The translations under genes were made by a program, and so were the position numbers. 64,000 nt of DNA from Salinibacterium sp. M195 (GTDB lineage: Bacteria > Actinomycetota > Actinomycetes > Actinomycetales > Microbacteriaceae). The stretch's first letter is position 1. Each line of letters opens with the position of its first letter. Below the pieces are notes generated by a model. It saw only the letters and a list, made by a program, of their open reading frames with translations, made no database searches and was not told the origin of the DNA. The stretch is taken from positions 62,001-126,000 of the forward strand of contig NZ_CP040814.1 in the NCBI RefSeq assembly GCF_019443965.1. The letters are read 5' to 3'. This document shows positions 36,235-44,435 of the stretch, piece after piece.

Positions 36235-37314
36235 GCCATCGCAGCGCGAACACCGTCGTTGACGATCTCGCCGGCGAAGACATTCAGGCCGCGAGCAAGC
36301 GCCGGTGATGCGGCAGCGGCGGCATCCCAGCCGAGGTTCGCGATAGCAACGACGAACGGCAACGTTGCGTTGCTCAATGCGCGCGTCGAGGTGCGAGGTA
36401 CAGCGCCGGGCATGTTCGCGACGCAGTAGTAGAGCGAGTTGTGCACGGCGAAGGTGGGGTCGTCGTAGGTGGTGGCGTGGGAGCCTTCGAAGCATCCGCC
36501 CTGATCGATGGCGATGTCGACGAGCACCGACCCGGGCTTCATCGACGCAACCATTTCGTCGGTCACGAGCTTGGGAGCCGCAGCACCGGGGATCAGTACC
36601 GAACCGATGACGAGGTCGGCTTCGAGAAGCTGTTCGGCGATTTCGTAACGCGTCGAAACGCGAGTCTGGATTTCACCGTTGAAACGCACCTCAAGGGCGC
36701 GAAGACGCGGCAGCGAGATATCAATGATGGTGACGTCAGCACCCAAACCGAGAGCGTTAGCGGCAGCATGCTCACCAGCAACGCCGCCGCCGATGACGAC
36801 AACCTTGGCCTTGGGGGTTCCGGCGACTCCACCGAGAAGTTGCCCGCCGCCACCCTCAGCCTTGAGCAGAGCGTGGGCACCGGCAATGATTGAGAGGCGG
36901 CCAGCGACCTCACTCATCGGGGCAAGAAGGGGAAGCGAACGGTCGTCGCCCTGAACGGTTTCGTACGCGACCGCTGTGGTGCCGGGAAGCAACAAGGGCT
37001 TCGGTCAGCGCGCGGTCTGCAGCGAGGTGCAGGTAGGTGAAGAGAGTTAGGTCTTTGCGAAAGTAGCCGTACTCCGAAGCGATCGGCTCTTTGACCTTCA
37101 CGACGAGGTCGGCGGATGCCCATACTTCGTCAGCCGCGACGACGATGCGTGCGCCTGCCGCCGCGTAATCCTCGTCAGTGAACCCACTGCCGAGACCGGC
37201 TCCGGACTGCAGAGTGACGGTGTGCCCTCCTGCGACCAAGGTGTCGACGCCCGCAGGAGTGATCGCAACACGATTCTCGTTGTTCTTGATTTCAGTGGGC
37301 ACAGAAATTTGCAT
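36228..37314 (-). pseudogene. ald: alanine dehydrogenase, one +1 frameshift
   Basis: NAD-dependent L-alanine dehydrogenase, 362 codons if repaired, close to the usual 370. N-terminal part [70 protein letters not shown]. At about 36990 an extra C in a CCC run breaks the frame; the rest is [31 protein letters not shown], then the NAD fold VVVIGGGVAGEHAAANALGLGADVTI and NMPGAVPRTSTRALSNATLPFV, typical of Ald. Divergent from an Lrp/AsnC regulator, the known arrangement for ald in actinobacteria. Reversible deamination of alanine to pyruvate. Confidence 0.9.
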
Positions 37315-37464
37315 CGACTTACCTTTCGCTGTTGAGTGGTGCAAGCCTGTCAGAAATTCTGTTTTCTATGGAAAAGTCAGAATATTCATCGGTAAATAGT
37401 CTCCAAGAACGTGAAATCATGCCAAAATTGCACTCAACATCCGTTCTGACCGAAGGATCTTCGT

Positions 37465-37935
37465 ATGCAAGACGAACTTGACTCGATCGACACGAAGATT
37501 CTCACCCTGCTCTCGCGGGATGCCCGAATGAGCAACGCCGCTATCGCAAGCACGGTCGGAATTGCGGCATCCACCGCTCATACCCGCGTCAAGTCACTCT
37601 TCGACCGTGGCCTCATCACGGGATATCACGCAGCGCTCAATCAAGCGAAGCTCGGTCGAGGTCTGCAGGCCATTATCGGAGTATCGCTACGCCCGGGTGC
37701 CCGGCAGGAAAGCATCCAAGCCTTCACGGAAGAAATCCGTCGGCTGCCCGAAGTGATCCAGTTGTTCTTCGTGGGCGGCGGCGATGACTTTCTCGTGCAC
37801 ATTGCGGTCGAGAACTCATCGAAGGTTCGCCTGTTCGTCGTCGACCATTTATCGGCCCGTCACAGCGTCGCATCCACCAACACCAGCATGATCTTCGAGT
37901 ATCACCGCAACGCGGTGGCGACTGACTTCTCCTAG
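37465..37935 (+). CDS. Lrp/AsnC family regulator, probably of ald
   Basis: A 156-residue regulator. DNA-binding part: LDSIDTKILTLLSRDARMSNAAIASTVGIAASTAHTRVKSLFDRGLITGYHAALN; ligand-binding RAM part from QAIIGVSLRPGARQESIQAF through LPEVIQLFFVGGGDDFLVHIAVENS. It is divergent from ald; the AT-rich gap 37315–37464, with CAGAA-A-TTCTG at 37351–37361, probably carries its binding sites. In actinobacteria such a gene (AldR) controls ald in response to amino acids. Overlaps the next gene's stop by four bases, tail to tail. Confidence 0.92.
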   Translation: MQDELDSIDTKILTLLSRDARMSNAAIASTVGIAASTAHTRVKSLFDRGLITGYHAALNQAKLGRGLQAIIGVSLRPGARQESIQAFTEEIRRLPEVIQLFFVGGGDDFLVHIAVENSSKVRLFVVDHLSARHSVASTNTSMIFEYHRNAVATDFS

Positions 37936-38441
37936 ACCTGGTTGAAGCGCGGTGCCGTGAGCGGCCAGTCGCGTGCAATCCACGCCGGAACGAACTTATC
38001 TAGGGCCGCCTCCACGTCCGACCCGACGTATTCGTCGCGTACCCACCACGAAATATCAGCATCCGCCCCTGGCTTTTCGGCAGGATCGATATAGACGCAC
38101 CCAATGAGCTCTGTCTCGTTCTCATCGAAGAGCGCGAAGTTGAATGACTCGTGCGTTTCCATCTCGTCAGCATGCCGCTGGAGATCGACGCGATCCTGCT
38201 CGGCGGTCATCGTCGCGGGCGGCCAGCCCCAGGCTTTGCCATAGATCGACCAGAGCCGTTCGCGCGACCCCATCACGGCAGCCATGTCGAGCTCGGTATC
38301 GGATGCCCGGATGGGGCGAAGGTGGTGGCCGGTAGGCACATGGAGGAGAGTCGGGTGCTGCCACCCTGCGGGCAACCACGCGTCAGCGGATGCGGCGGCT
38401 TCTATTCCTTCAGTCACGATCGAGACCCTTCCCCAGCGCAC
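37932..38441 (-). CDS. GNAT family acetyltransferase
   Basis: A 169-residue protein with HHLRPIRASDTELDMAAVMGSRERLWSIYGKAWGWPPATMT, the typical beginning of a GNAT subgroup acting on small molecules, and the fold core ESFNFALFDENETELIGCVYIDP, then ADISWWVRDEYVGSDVEAALDKFVPAWI. The usual Q/RxxGxG/A loop is degenerate. Convergent with the Lrp gene. Substrate unknown. Confidence 0.78.
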   Translation of the reverse strand: MRWGRVSIVTEGIEAAASADAWLPAGWQHPTLLHVPTGHHLRPIRASDTELDMAAVMGSRERLWSIYGKAWGWPPATMTAEQDRVDLQRHADEMETHESFNFALFDENETELIGCVYIDPAEKPGADADISWWVRDEYVGSDVEAALDKFVPAWIARDWPLTAPRFNQV

Positions 38442-38607
38442 GCTGCTCAGCCTGAGCGCGGTGCGAGTGCCACGATCATAGTGCCGTCGCGCGACTCTGG
38501 GAATGTTTCGTATGAGTCCTGAGCGATCCCTGAAAACTCAGTTTCTTTCGATGGTTTGCTTTCTAAAGTAGGCGCACAGCTTTTCCAACTCGATCGGAGG
38601 ATTTGAC

Positions 38608-39081
38608 ATGGGAACAGTAACAAAAGACATCGACGTAGACGTTCCCGTTAGCGTCGCCTACAACCAGTGGACACAGTTTGAACAGTTTCCCGCCTTCATG
38701 TCTGGCGTGAAGGCAATCACTCAGATCGATGACCGCAAGATGCACTGGGAAGTGTCCGTCGGCGGCGTCGACCGTGAATTTGATGCAGAAATCGTTGAAC
38801 AACACCCTGACGAACGAATCTCCTGGACCAGCACGGGAGAGAAGATGCATGCGGGTGTCGTCACATTCCATCGCCTAAGCGAAGGCAGCACTCGAGTTAC
38901 GCTCCAAATGGACTGGAAGCCAGAAGGATTCGTCGAGAAAGCTGGCGAGATTCTGCAAATTGACGACCTTCAGATCGCCAAGGACCTCTCAGAATTCAAG
39001 CGACTCATCGAGTCGAACGGTTTCGAATCTGGCCAGTGGCGCGGAGAAGTACCCCGGTCCGAAGACAGCCTGGGCCGCTAG
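38608..39081 (+). CDS. SRPBCC (START-like) polyketide cyclase/dehydrase family protein
   Basis: A 157-residue START/Bet-v1-like protein beginning MGTVTKDIDVDVPVSVAYNQWTQFEQFPAFMSGVKAITQIDDRK, the common beginning of the SRPBCC cyclase/dehydrase group, followed by MHWEVSVGGVDREFDAEIVEQHPDERISWTS. These proteins form a hydrophobic pocket. GGAGGA precedes the ATG. Not linked to any polyketide genes; often a general stress-linked protein in actinobacteria (inference). It has a free-standing location with about 165 bases upstream. Confidence 0.87.
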   Translation: MGTVTKDIDVDVPVSVAYNQWTQFEQFPAFMSGVKAITQIDDRKMHWEVSVGGVDREFDAEIVEQHPDERISWTSTGEKMHAGVVTFHRLSEGSTRVTLQMDWKPEGFVEKAGEILQIDDLQIAKDLSEFKRLIESNGFESGQWRGEVPRSEDSLGR

Positions 39082-39245
39082 CGAGACTGAAAGTAACTTC
39101 TCGTCATTGCGCTAGGCCGCGAGCGCGGGAGCGATATGTCGAGCGGAGGTCGCCCATTCCGGGGATCTAGAGAACACGGGGGCCGGTGCCGGGTCGGCGA
39201 GCGCTGACGCACTCCACGGCAGCGGCTCCCCTCGCTCGAGCCCGC

Positions 39246-40127
39246 TTACCCCTCGGTGAGAACCGACCACGATTCGCCACCGTCGAACGATTCAACAAGT
39301 CCGCGCTCATCAATGAGCGCGATGCGTTCGCCGCCTCCACCAGTCGCCAGCGCATACGCCGTTCCCTCGACGGAACCACGATCAGACCACGGCCCGCCCT
39401 CAGCTGAGCGCACCCAGACGACGCCTTCAACATCCACGCCAACGAGCGCACCGGCCACATCCGAGGGTGCTGCGAGCAGATAAAGAAGCGGCGCATCAGC
39501 GAGCGAGCTAAAAGACTGCCCCGCATCATCGCTGACCAGCATTCCATCCGGAGTCGTCGCATACAGCCGGTCTGTCACGTTCGGGTCAGGCACCACCGCA
39601 TAGGCCTGGAGGCTCGCCCCCTCGCTCCAGGTAACGCCGCCGTCAACACTCGCCAGCAGCGGCGCTCCGTCAGAGGACAACCCATACAGCCGCGTCGGGT
39701 CGTTCTGATTCACCGAAAGCGCATGAAAATCGGTCTGTCCGGCGAGAGACACACTCGTCCACGTCTCCCCCGCATCCACACTAGAAAGGAGCCCCAAGTT
39801 CGGGCCCTCGAAGGTTGTTGACCCTGGGCTCGGATGCCCCGACACGAAATATTGATCGCCAGCCGACGTGAACCCCATGGCATCGAACGGCTCTCCGCCC
39901 AGCGGGCCGCTCAACTCACCGGCAGCATCCACCCGATAGATTCCCGAATGGCTCGCCACCAAGACGATCTCTTCAGAGTCAATTCCTAAGCCATGCACGT
40001 GTTCGAAGACGCTGAGCGCTGACGGCGCAGTCTCCGTACTTTCGAGAGGCGTCGTCGGGGCACATCCGGCCAGCCCTACGACAGTCACGACGATGCCCGC
40101 GGTGAGCGCAACGACATTCTTCTTCAT
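39246..40127 (-). CDS. BNR/sortilin-like beta-propeller lipoprotein (F510_1955-type glycosylhydrolase)
   Basis: A 293-residue lipoprotein; signal KNVVALTAGIVVTVVGLAGC with lipobox LAGC. The mature protein has repeated S-x-D-x-G-x-T/S-W elements: SSVDAGETWTSV, ASVDGGVTWSEG, SDDAGQSFSSL, ESFDGGESWSVL, which are BNR/sialidase-type blades. The start FEHVHGLGID matches a family named F510_1955 glycosylhydrolase. Enzymatic activity is not proven by the motifs. The ATG at 40127 is taken; a GTG four codons upstream is possible. It precedes nothing on its strand; the DUF6153-like gene lies just upstream in the same direction, so the pair may be one unit. Confidence 0.8.
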   Translation of the reverse strand: MKKNVVALTAGIVVTVVGLAGCAPTTPLESTETAPSALSVFEHVHGLGIDSEEIVLVASHSGIYRVDAAGELSGPLGGEPFDAMGFTSAGDQYFVSGHPSPGSTTFEGPNLGLLSSVDAGETWTSVSLAGQTDFHALSVNQNDPTRLYGLSSDGAPLLASVDGGVTWSEGASLQAYAVVPDPNVTDRLYATTPDGMLVSDDAGQSFSSLADAPLLYLLAAPSDVAGALVGVDVEGVVWVRSAEGGPWSDRGSVEGTAYALATGGGGERIALIDERGLVESFDGGESWSVLTEG

Positions 40128-40223
40128 TCTGTTCTTCACTAGGTTCCTTCACTATTTCGTACTCACATCGTCGGCATCACAACGGATGCCGTAGAGATCT
40201 CGGCGAAGCCGACATCAACCCGA

Positions 40224-40622
40224 TCAGGTGCGACTAATAGAAAGAGCGTGAAGAGACGGTGTTGGGGTGTGCCCAAGAGCGCCAGCGTGCCCTGACGTTA
40301 CCGGCGCAGTCGGCGCGAAACCTGCGCTCTCTGCACGCAGCGACGCGACGGCCACCAAACCGGCAAGGGCCGCAACCGGAGTGCACTCGGTCATCGACGA
40401 GCCGGAATCGCCGGGGCACGGGCACAGTTCGGCGCTCGGCTCGTCGGAGTCGTGCGGGACGGCGTCGGTATGGATTGTTGCGTGCGCGGTGGCCGCAGAA
40501 GCGGTGCTGGCGTCAGCTGCCACCGAGTGCATCGTCACTAGCGCCACAACCGTTAGCAGCGCAGCAATCAGCAGGAGGGCAGCGCGCAGCGTTCGAACAA
40601 CGTTCGTCGCTTGCCCAGTCAC
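40224..40622 (-). CDS. DUF6153-like small membrane or secreted protein
   Basis: About 132 residues starting at GTG 40622, preceded by AGGGGGTGG; a TTG at 40688 is the far limit of the frame. One membrane helix (AALLLIAALLTVVALVTMHSVA) then a His/Thr-rich stretch and the motif CPCPGDSGSSMTECTPV, which resembles DUF6153 proteins of actinobacteria. Clustered Cys and His could bind a metal such as copper (inference). Same direction as the beta-propeller lipoprotein downstream. Confidence 0.65.
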   Translation of the reverse strand: MTGQATNVVRTLRAALLLIAALLTVVALVTMHSVAADASTASAATAHATIHTDAVPHDSDEPSAELCPCPGDSGSSMTECTPVAALAGLVAVASLRAESAGFAPTAPVTSGHAGALGHTPTPSLHALSISRT

Positions 40623-40717
40623 ACCAACCACCCCCTGCAGTTCATCCACGTCGATCGTAATCGACGACGCAGGCCCCGCGCTGAGCAATAGCCCCTAACG
40701 CGGCAGGGCAGCCTCGC

Positions 40718-41197
40718 TCATCGGCCATCCTGAGTGCGCCGGTGATACGTCAGCGCCATCCGCACACACTCGCGCAGTTCGTCGACCGGGATGCTGTCGC
40801 CAACGCTGAACACCACCGCGCGATCACCCTCATACGCGAAGGTGTCCCCAAATTGGGCTCGAAAATCGCTAACCAAGTTGGTGCTGCAGATAAAGAACAT
40901 CGCATAGTCGTGCGCCGATTTCGCGTTCGTCGGTGCGATACGAATCGTGCTGCCGCTGTGACTTTCGCTCGTCAGGTACGCGGGCTCGCCCCACTTGAGA
41001 GTCTCGGTGATCGTGCCGACACCCTCCGTCTCGGATGCCGTGGCGAGAATAAGGTCGCGGAGCAGCAATAGCTCACCGCGCATCGGCTCAGGCCAATCAT
41101 TGAACGTCGCCGCTACTTCTGGCGGCATGGCGGCGCTGCTCACTCCGTAGCCGCGCTGGTCGGCGTTGATTGCCCTCGTGCTCGCTGACTCCACCAT
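40718..41197 (-). CDS. DUF1801 domain protein
   Basis: A protein of up to 159 residues; the family normally starts near MPPEVAATFNDWPEPMRGELLLLRDLI, so the ATG at 41128 is an alternative start. The domain includes GTITETLKWGEPAYLTSESHSGSTIRIAP and YAMFFICSTNLVSDFRAQFGDTFAYEGDRAVVF, characteristic of DUF1801. Function unknown; small proteins of this type are often annotated as hypothetical stress proteins. Ten bases upstream of the AlkD-like stop, same strand, so it may be in an operon with it. Confidence 0.78.
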   Translation of the reverse strand: MVESASTRAINADQRGYGVSSAAMPPEVAATFNDWPEPMRGELLLLRDLILATASETEGVGTITETLKWGEPAYLTSESHSGSTIRIAPTNAKSAHDYAMFFICSTNLVSDFRAQFGDTFAYEGDRAVVFSVGDSIPVDELRECVRMALTYHRRTQDGR

Positions 41198-41206
41198 GCT
41201 TCGACG

Positions 41207-41878
41207 CTACCGTGCCTCTTGGCGGCGCACCATCTCCGCAATCCAGAGCGGAGCATACGGCGAAGTGCAGCCTGGCGGTGTCGGGTAGTCCTTCAGCACC
41301 TCGAGCCTTTCGCCAATTTCGAGGGCCCGCTCGCGATATTCAGCGTGCTCGATTCCGATGTACGCAAGGGTGTTGTTCATCTCCCATTGCAGGCGGTCGG
41401 GGGCATCCTTCATCTCGGCATCAACAACATCGAGCAAGCTTGGAAGGTCGAGACCGTCGGCATTTTTGCGCGCTCGCTCGGCAGTTAGTGCCCAACCGGC
41501 ACTGCGCACGCCAGCGTCCGCATCGGCCGACCACGCCACGCGCAACTCTTCGAAGTGGGGGCTTTTCTTGACGACATAGTTGATCAGCCAGTCGCGCACC
41601 TTTGATGCTCGCGCCTGGCGCACCATGGCATCCAACTCGTCGCGGGTGAACTCGGTGGGCCGACAAATGAGAAGCGCAACGAGTTGGGCGGGAGTGTCAT
41701 CGGTTTCCCACAATTCAACGGCGAGCGGATGCTGCGACTTGAGCCGTTTTGCGATCGCCCGCAGCTTGCTGAGATTCACCCCGTGATCGTCACCGTGGCG
41801 TTCGTTGACGGCCCGAACTTTGGGGTCGTCGAGCGCCGCCAATTCGGCCATCACCTCAGCAACCGCAGTGGTATTCAC
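41207..41878 (-). CDS. DNA alkylation repair protein (AlkD-like)
   Basis: A 223-residue all-helical protein of the DNA alkylation repair family: VMAELAALDDPKVRAVNERHGDDHGVNLSKLRAIAKRLKSQHPLAVELWETDDTPAQLVALLICRP shows the first repeats, then VRDWLINYVVKKSPHFEELRVAWSADADAGVRSAGWALTAERA. It would scan DNA with its concave surface and release alkylated bases. Intact, unlike the related gene at 28110. The two proteins belong to different subgroups by length and by their N-terminal sequences. DUF1801 gene downstream on the same strand. Confidence 0.85.
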   Translation of the reverse strand: MNTTAVAEVMAELAALDDPKVRAVNERHGDDHGVNLSKLRAIAKRLKSQHPLAVELWETDDTPAQLVALLICRPTEFTRDELDAMVRQARASKVRDWLINYVVKKSPHFEELRVAWSADADAGVRSAGWALTAERARKNADGLDLPSLLDVVDAEMKDAPDRLQWEMNNTLAYIGIEHAEYRERALEIGERLEVLKDYPTPPGCTSPYAPLWIAEMVRRQEAR

Positions 41879-41962
41879 CCTTCGACGCTACTCTCCCTTG
41901 ATCTCGTGCGCGAGCACTTAGCGGGCACAGCGGGAGAACAAAAAATCCATCCCCGCATTTAG

Positions 41963-42004
41963 TTGCTTAAGGTAAGCAATATAGTTACTCTCGCTAAGTA
42001 CTTA
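41963..42004. promoter_or_regulatory. two dyads before the MarR gene, probable MarR operators
   Basis: TTGCTTA-AGG-TAAGCAA (41963–41979) is a perfect 7-bp inverted repeat; 15 bases on, TAAGTACTTA (41995–42004) is a perfect palindrome that adjoins the ribosome binding site. Both share TTA/TAAG halves. They cover the likely promoter of the MarR–exporter pair. Confidence 0.65.
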
Positions 42005-42016
42005 AGGAGATCAGAC

Positions 42017-42550
42017 TTGTTAGATGACGCGGATGCCACCGCCATACTCACGGGAATGGTGACGATAAGCCGCACCTTTCGCAAGGCAGCGCAACGCAGT
42101 CGCGAGCGCAGCCTTGCCGGCACCAAATACGGTTTTCTGCGCCATTTGCTCGACGGCGACGCTCGCCTCGGTGAGCTCGCGCACCACCTCATCATCTCGG
42201 CACCCGTCGCCTCGCGCGCCGTTGAAGCGCTTGAGGCTGACGCCCTCGTCGAACGACGCACCGACCCCCTCGATGCGCGCGCGATCCTCATCTCCATCAC
42301 CGAGCAGGGACGCACGGCGCTGGCCGAAGGCGACAGCCGCATCATCCGAAAATTTGCCGTCGCCCTAGACGACTGGACGCCCGAAGAAGCCGAGCGAGCC
42401 ATCAGCTTGCTCAACGTGCTCAATGAACGATTGGCTGACGTGCTTCAGCCCTCAGAAACCCCGGCCGATGCGGAAAACAGTGCTCGGCCCGACTCCACTA
42501 CAACGACAGACACACTCACCAACAAAGACGAAAAAGAGAACAACGAATGA
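42017..42550 (+). CDS. MarR family transcriptional regulator
   Basis: About 177 residues from TTG at 42017, chosen because AAGGAG lies seven bases before it; the frame runs back 18 codons through the operator. Winged-helix core: KYGFLRHLLDGDARLGELAHHLIISAPVASRAVEALEADALVERRTDPLDARAILISITEQGR, with the conserved D-x-R wing. The C-terminal tail is hydrophilic (ETPADAENSARPDSTTTTDTL). Its stop overlaps the exporter start by four bases. It probably represses itself and the EmrB-type pump and lets go when a drug binds. Confidence 0.92.
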   Translation: MLDDADATAILTGMVTISRTFRKAAQRSRERSLAGTKYGFLRHLLDGDARLGELAHHLIISAPVASRAVEALEADALVERRTDPLDARAILISITEQGRTALAEGDSRIIRKFAVALDDWTPEEAERAISLLNVLNERLADVLQPSETPADAENSARPDSTTTTDTLTNKDEKENNE

Positions 42551-44304
42551 CAGCACCCGCACGCACGACAGTGCAATCGTCAGATCCGTCCACCGCGCCC
42601 GTGACCTATACCCACCGCGAAATCCTGCAGGTGATGACCGGCCTCTTGGCAGCGCTCTTCACCGCCATGATCTCGACCACAATCGTCTCCACCGCACTGC
42701 CGACCATCATCGCCGAACTCGATGGAACCCAGCGTCAATACACCTGGGTCATCACCGCCAGCCTGCTGATGATGACGATCACCACCCCGATTTGGGGAAA
42801 ACTCTCTGACCTGTACAACAAGAAGATGCTGACTCAGCTGGCCATCGTCTTCTTCCTCGTTGGCTCCATCGCCGCCGGTTTTGCTGACTCCATCGGCGTT
42901 CTCATGATCGCTCGTGCGGTTCAAGGCATTGCGATGGGTGGCCTCACCGCGCTCGTTCAGTCGATCATGGGATCGATCATCGCTCCCCGCGAACGTGGAC
43001 GCTACGCCGGCTACATGGGCGCCGTCATGGCGGTGGCCACGGTATCCGGTCCGCTCTTGGGCGGTCTCATCACCGACTCGCTCGGATGGCGCTGGTGCTT
43101 CTTCGTCAGCCTGCCGTTGGCCATCATCGCGCTCATCGTGTTGCAAATGAAGCTCCACCTGCCGACCAACCCGCACGCCAAGACTCAGCTCGACTACCTC
43201 GGAGCCGCTCTCGTCTCCATCACTGCAGCACTGCCGATGCTCTGGGTCACCTTTGCCGGCAGCGACTACGACTGGATCTCGTGGCAGTCTGGCGTATTCC
43301 TCGCCGCCTTCCTCGTTGTGGGATTCTTCGCCGTCATGGTCGAGTTGCGTGCACCTGCCCCCATGATCCCGTTGCGCCTGCTCGGCAATTCCACGACGAT
43401 TTGGATGATCGTGGCCAGCGTCGGCATCGGTGTCGGCATGTTCGGCTCTGGTGTCTTCCTCACCCAGTATTTCCAACTCGGAACCGGCGCAACCCCGACC
43501 CAAGCGGGCCTGATGACCATTCCGATGATCATCGCCCAACTTCTGTCGGCCACCATCGGTGGCATCATCGTCAGTCGCATCGGTCGCTGGAAGCCCGTCA
43601 TGCTCATCGGCAGCATCCTCATGCTCGCCGGCCTCACCGGACTCGGAACCATCACCCACGACACCCCATACTGGGCCGTCGCGATCTACATGGCCCTCAT
43701 GGGTATCGGTATCGGCGCCCTCGTGCAGAATGTTGTGCTCGCCGTGCAGAACACCGTTGACGTCAAGGATGTCGGATCAGCGTCGGCGGCGATCGCCTTC
43801 TTCCGCTCGCTCGGAGGCGCTGTCGGCGTGACCATCCTGGGCGCCGTTCTCACTAACCACGTGAGCACCAATATCGTGGACGACCTGGCCGAAATCGGCG
43901 TTGACCCCAGCGCACTCTCGAATGGCTCCGGCGAAACGAGCCTCGACATCACGGGTCTGCCCGACGCAATCCAGACGGCATTCCACCACGCCTATGCGGA
44001 TGCGTTCGGTTCCATCTTCATGATCGCCGCGCTGGTCACCGCCACCGCAGTGATCGCGATTGCGGTAGCCCGTGGCTCAGTGCTTCGCACCACGATTGGC
44101 ATGGCGCCTGCCGCCGGCGTGGAAGCCACCGGCCAGGAAACTGCCGGCGATACGATCTCGGCACACGGCGTCAGCACCCGGGTCGAGGCGGATGCCGAGA
44201 CGGATGCCGACGCGGATGCGGATGCGGATGCGGATGCGGATGCGGCGGAAACTGACACGCCTCCCGATCGAACCGGGTCGTCCGCTCGGCCTGACGACCG
44301 CTAA
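42547..44304 (+). CDS. DHA2-family (EmrB/QacA) drug exporter
   Basis: A 585-residue MFS exporter with 14 predicted helices. Motif A-like GKLSDLYNKKM, motif C GAVMAVATVSGPLLGGLITDSLGWRWCFFVSLPLA, and N-terminal STTIVSTALPTIIAELDGTQRQYTWVITASLL, typical of DHA2. The tail beyond about residue 520 is cytosolic and ends in an Ala-Asp repeat from GCGGAT units. Translationally coupled to the MarR gene. Proton-coupled export of hydrophobic cations or drugs is expected from the family. Confidence 0.93.
   Translation: MTAPARTTVQSSDPSTAPVTYTHREILQVMTGLLAALFTAMISTTIVSTALPTIIAELDGTQRQYTWVITASLLMMTITTPIWGKLSDLYNKKMLTQLAIVFFLVGSIAAGFADSIGVLMIARAVQGIAMGGLTALVQSIMGSIIAPRERGRYAGYMGAVMAVATVSGPLLGGLITDSLGWRWCFFVSLPLAIIALIVLQMKLHLPTNPHAKTQLDYLGAALVSITAALPMLWVTFAGSDYDWISWQSGVFLAAFLVVGFFAVMVELRAPAPMIPLRLLGNSTTIWMIVASVGIGVGMFGSGVFLTQYFQLGTGATPTQAGLMTIPMIIAQLLSATIGGIIVSRIGRWKPVMLIGSILMLAGLTGLGTITHDTPYWAVAIYMALMGIGIGALVQNVVLAVQNTVDVKDVGSASAAIAFFRSLGGAVGVTILGAVLTNHVSTNIVDDLAEIGVDPSALSNGSGETSLDITGLPDAIQTAFHHAYADAFGSIFMIAALVTATAVIAIAVARGSVLRTTIGMAPAAGVEATGQETAGDTISAHGVSTRVEADAETDADADADADADADAAETDTPPDRTGSSARPDDR
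44205..44248 (+). repeat. GCGGAT hexamer repeats encoding Ala-Asp in the exporter tail
   Basis: Several adjacent GCGGAT units give ADADADADAD near the C-terminus of the exporter. Similar in kind to the Asp-Ser repeat at 9681. Copy number may change by slippage without loss of frame. Confidence 0.8.
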
Positions 44305-44318
44305 CTCGTTCTCCCCGC

Positions 44319-44369
44319 ACTGGCCTGACGCCTGCTTCCCTCTCGAGAGAAGGCGCGCATCAGGCCAGT
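44319..44369. terminator. bidirectional hairpin between exporter and threonine aldolase genes
   Basis: ACTGGCCTGA at 44319 and its complement TCAGGCCAGT at 44360–44369 enclose a partly paired centre. Genes converge here. Confidence 0.65.
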
Positions 44370-44373
44370 CTGG

Positions 44374-44431
44374 GCTAAAGCAACGCTGGCCAAAGCAACG
44401 CGGGCTAAGGCAACGCCGACGAAGGCAGTGC
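44374..44431. repeat. 15-bp period tandem repeat, three near-identical copies plus one degenerate
   Basis: GCTAAAGCAACGC (44374), GCCAAAGCAACGC (44389) and GCTAAGGCAACGC (44404), then a decayed copy to 44431. It lies between the hairpin and the stop codon of the aldolase gene. Noncoding. Confidence 0.75.
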
Positions 44432-44435
44432 CGGG

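Noticed and set aside
24000..37000. True pseudogene cluster from gene decay
   Set aside because: Damage is limited to single-base shifts with no internal stops, large deletions or loss of motifs, and stops abruptly at both ends, so sequence error is preferred.
42580..43659. 359-codon minus-strand open frame
   Set aside because: Antisense to the EmrB-type exporter and very rich in His, Asp and Gly, as expected for shadow reading.
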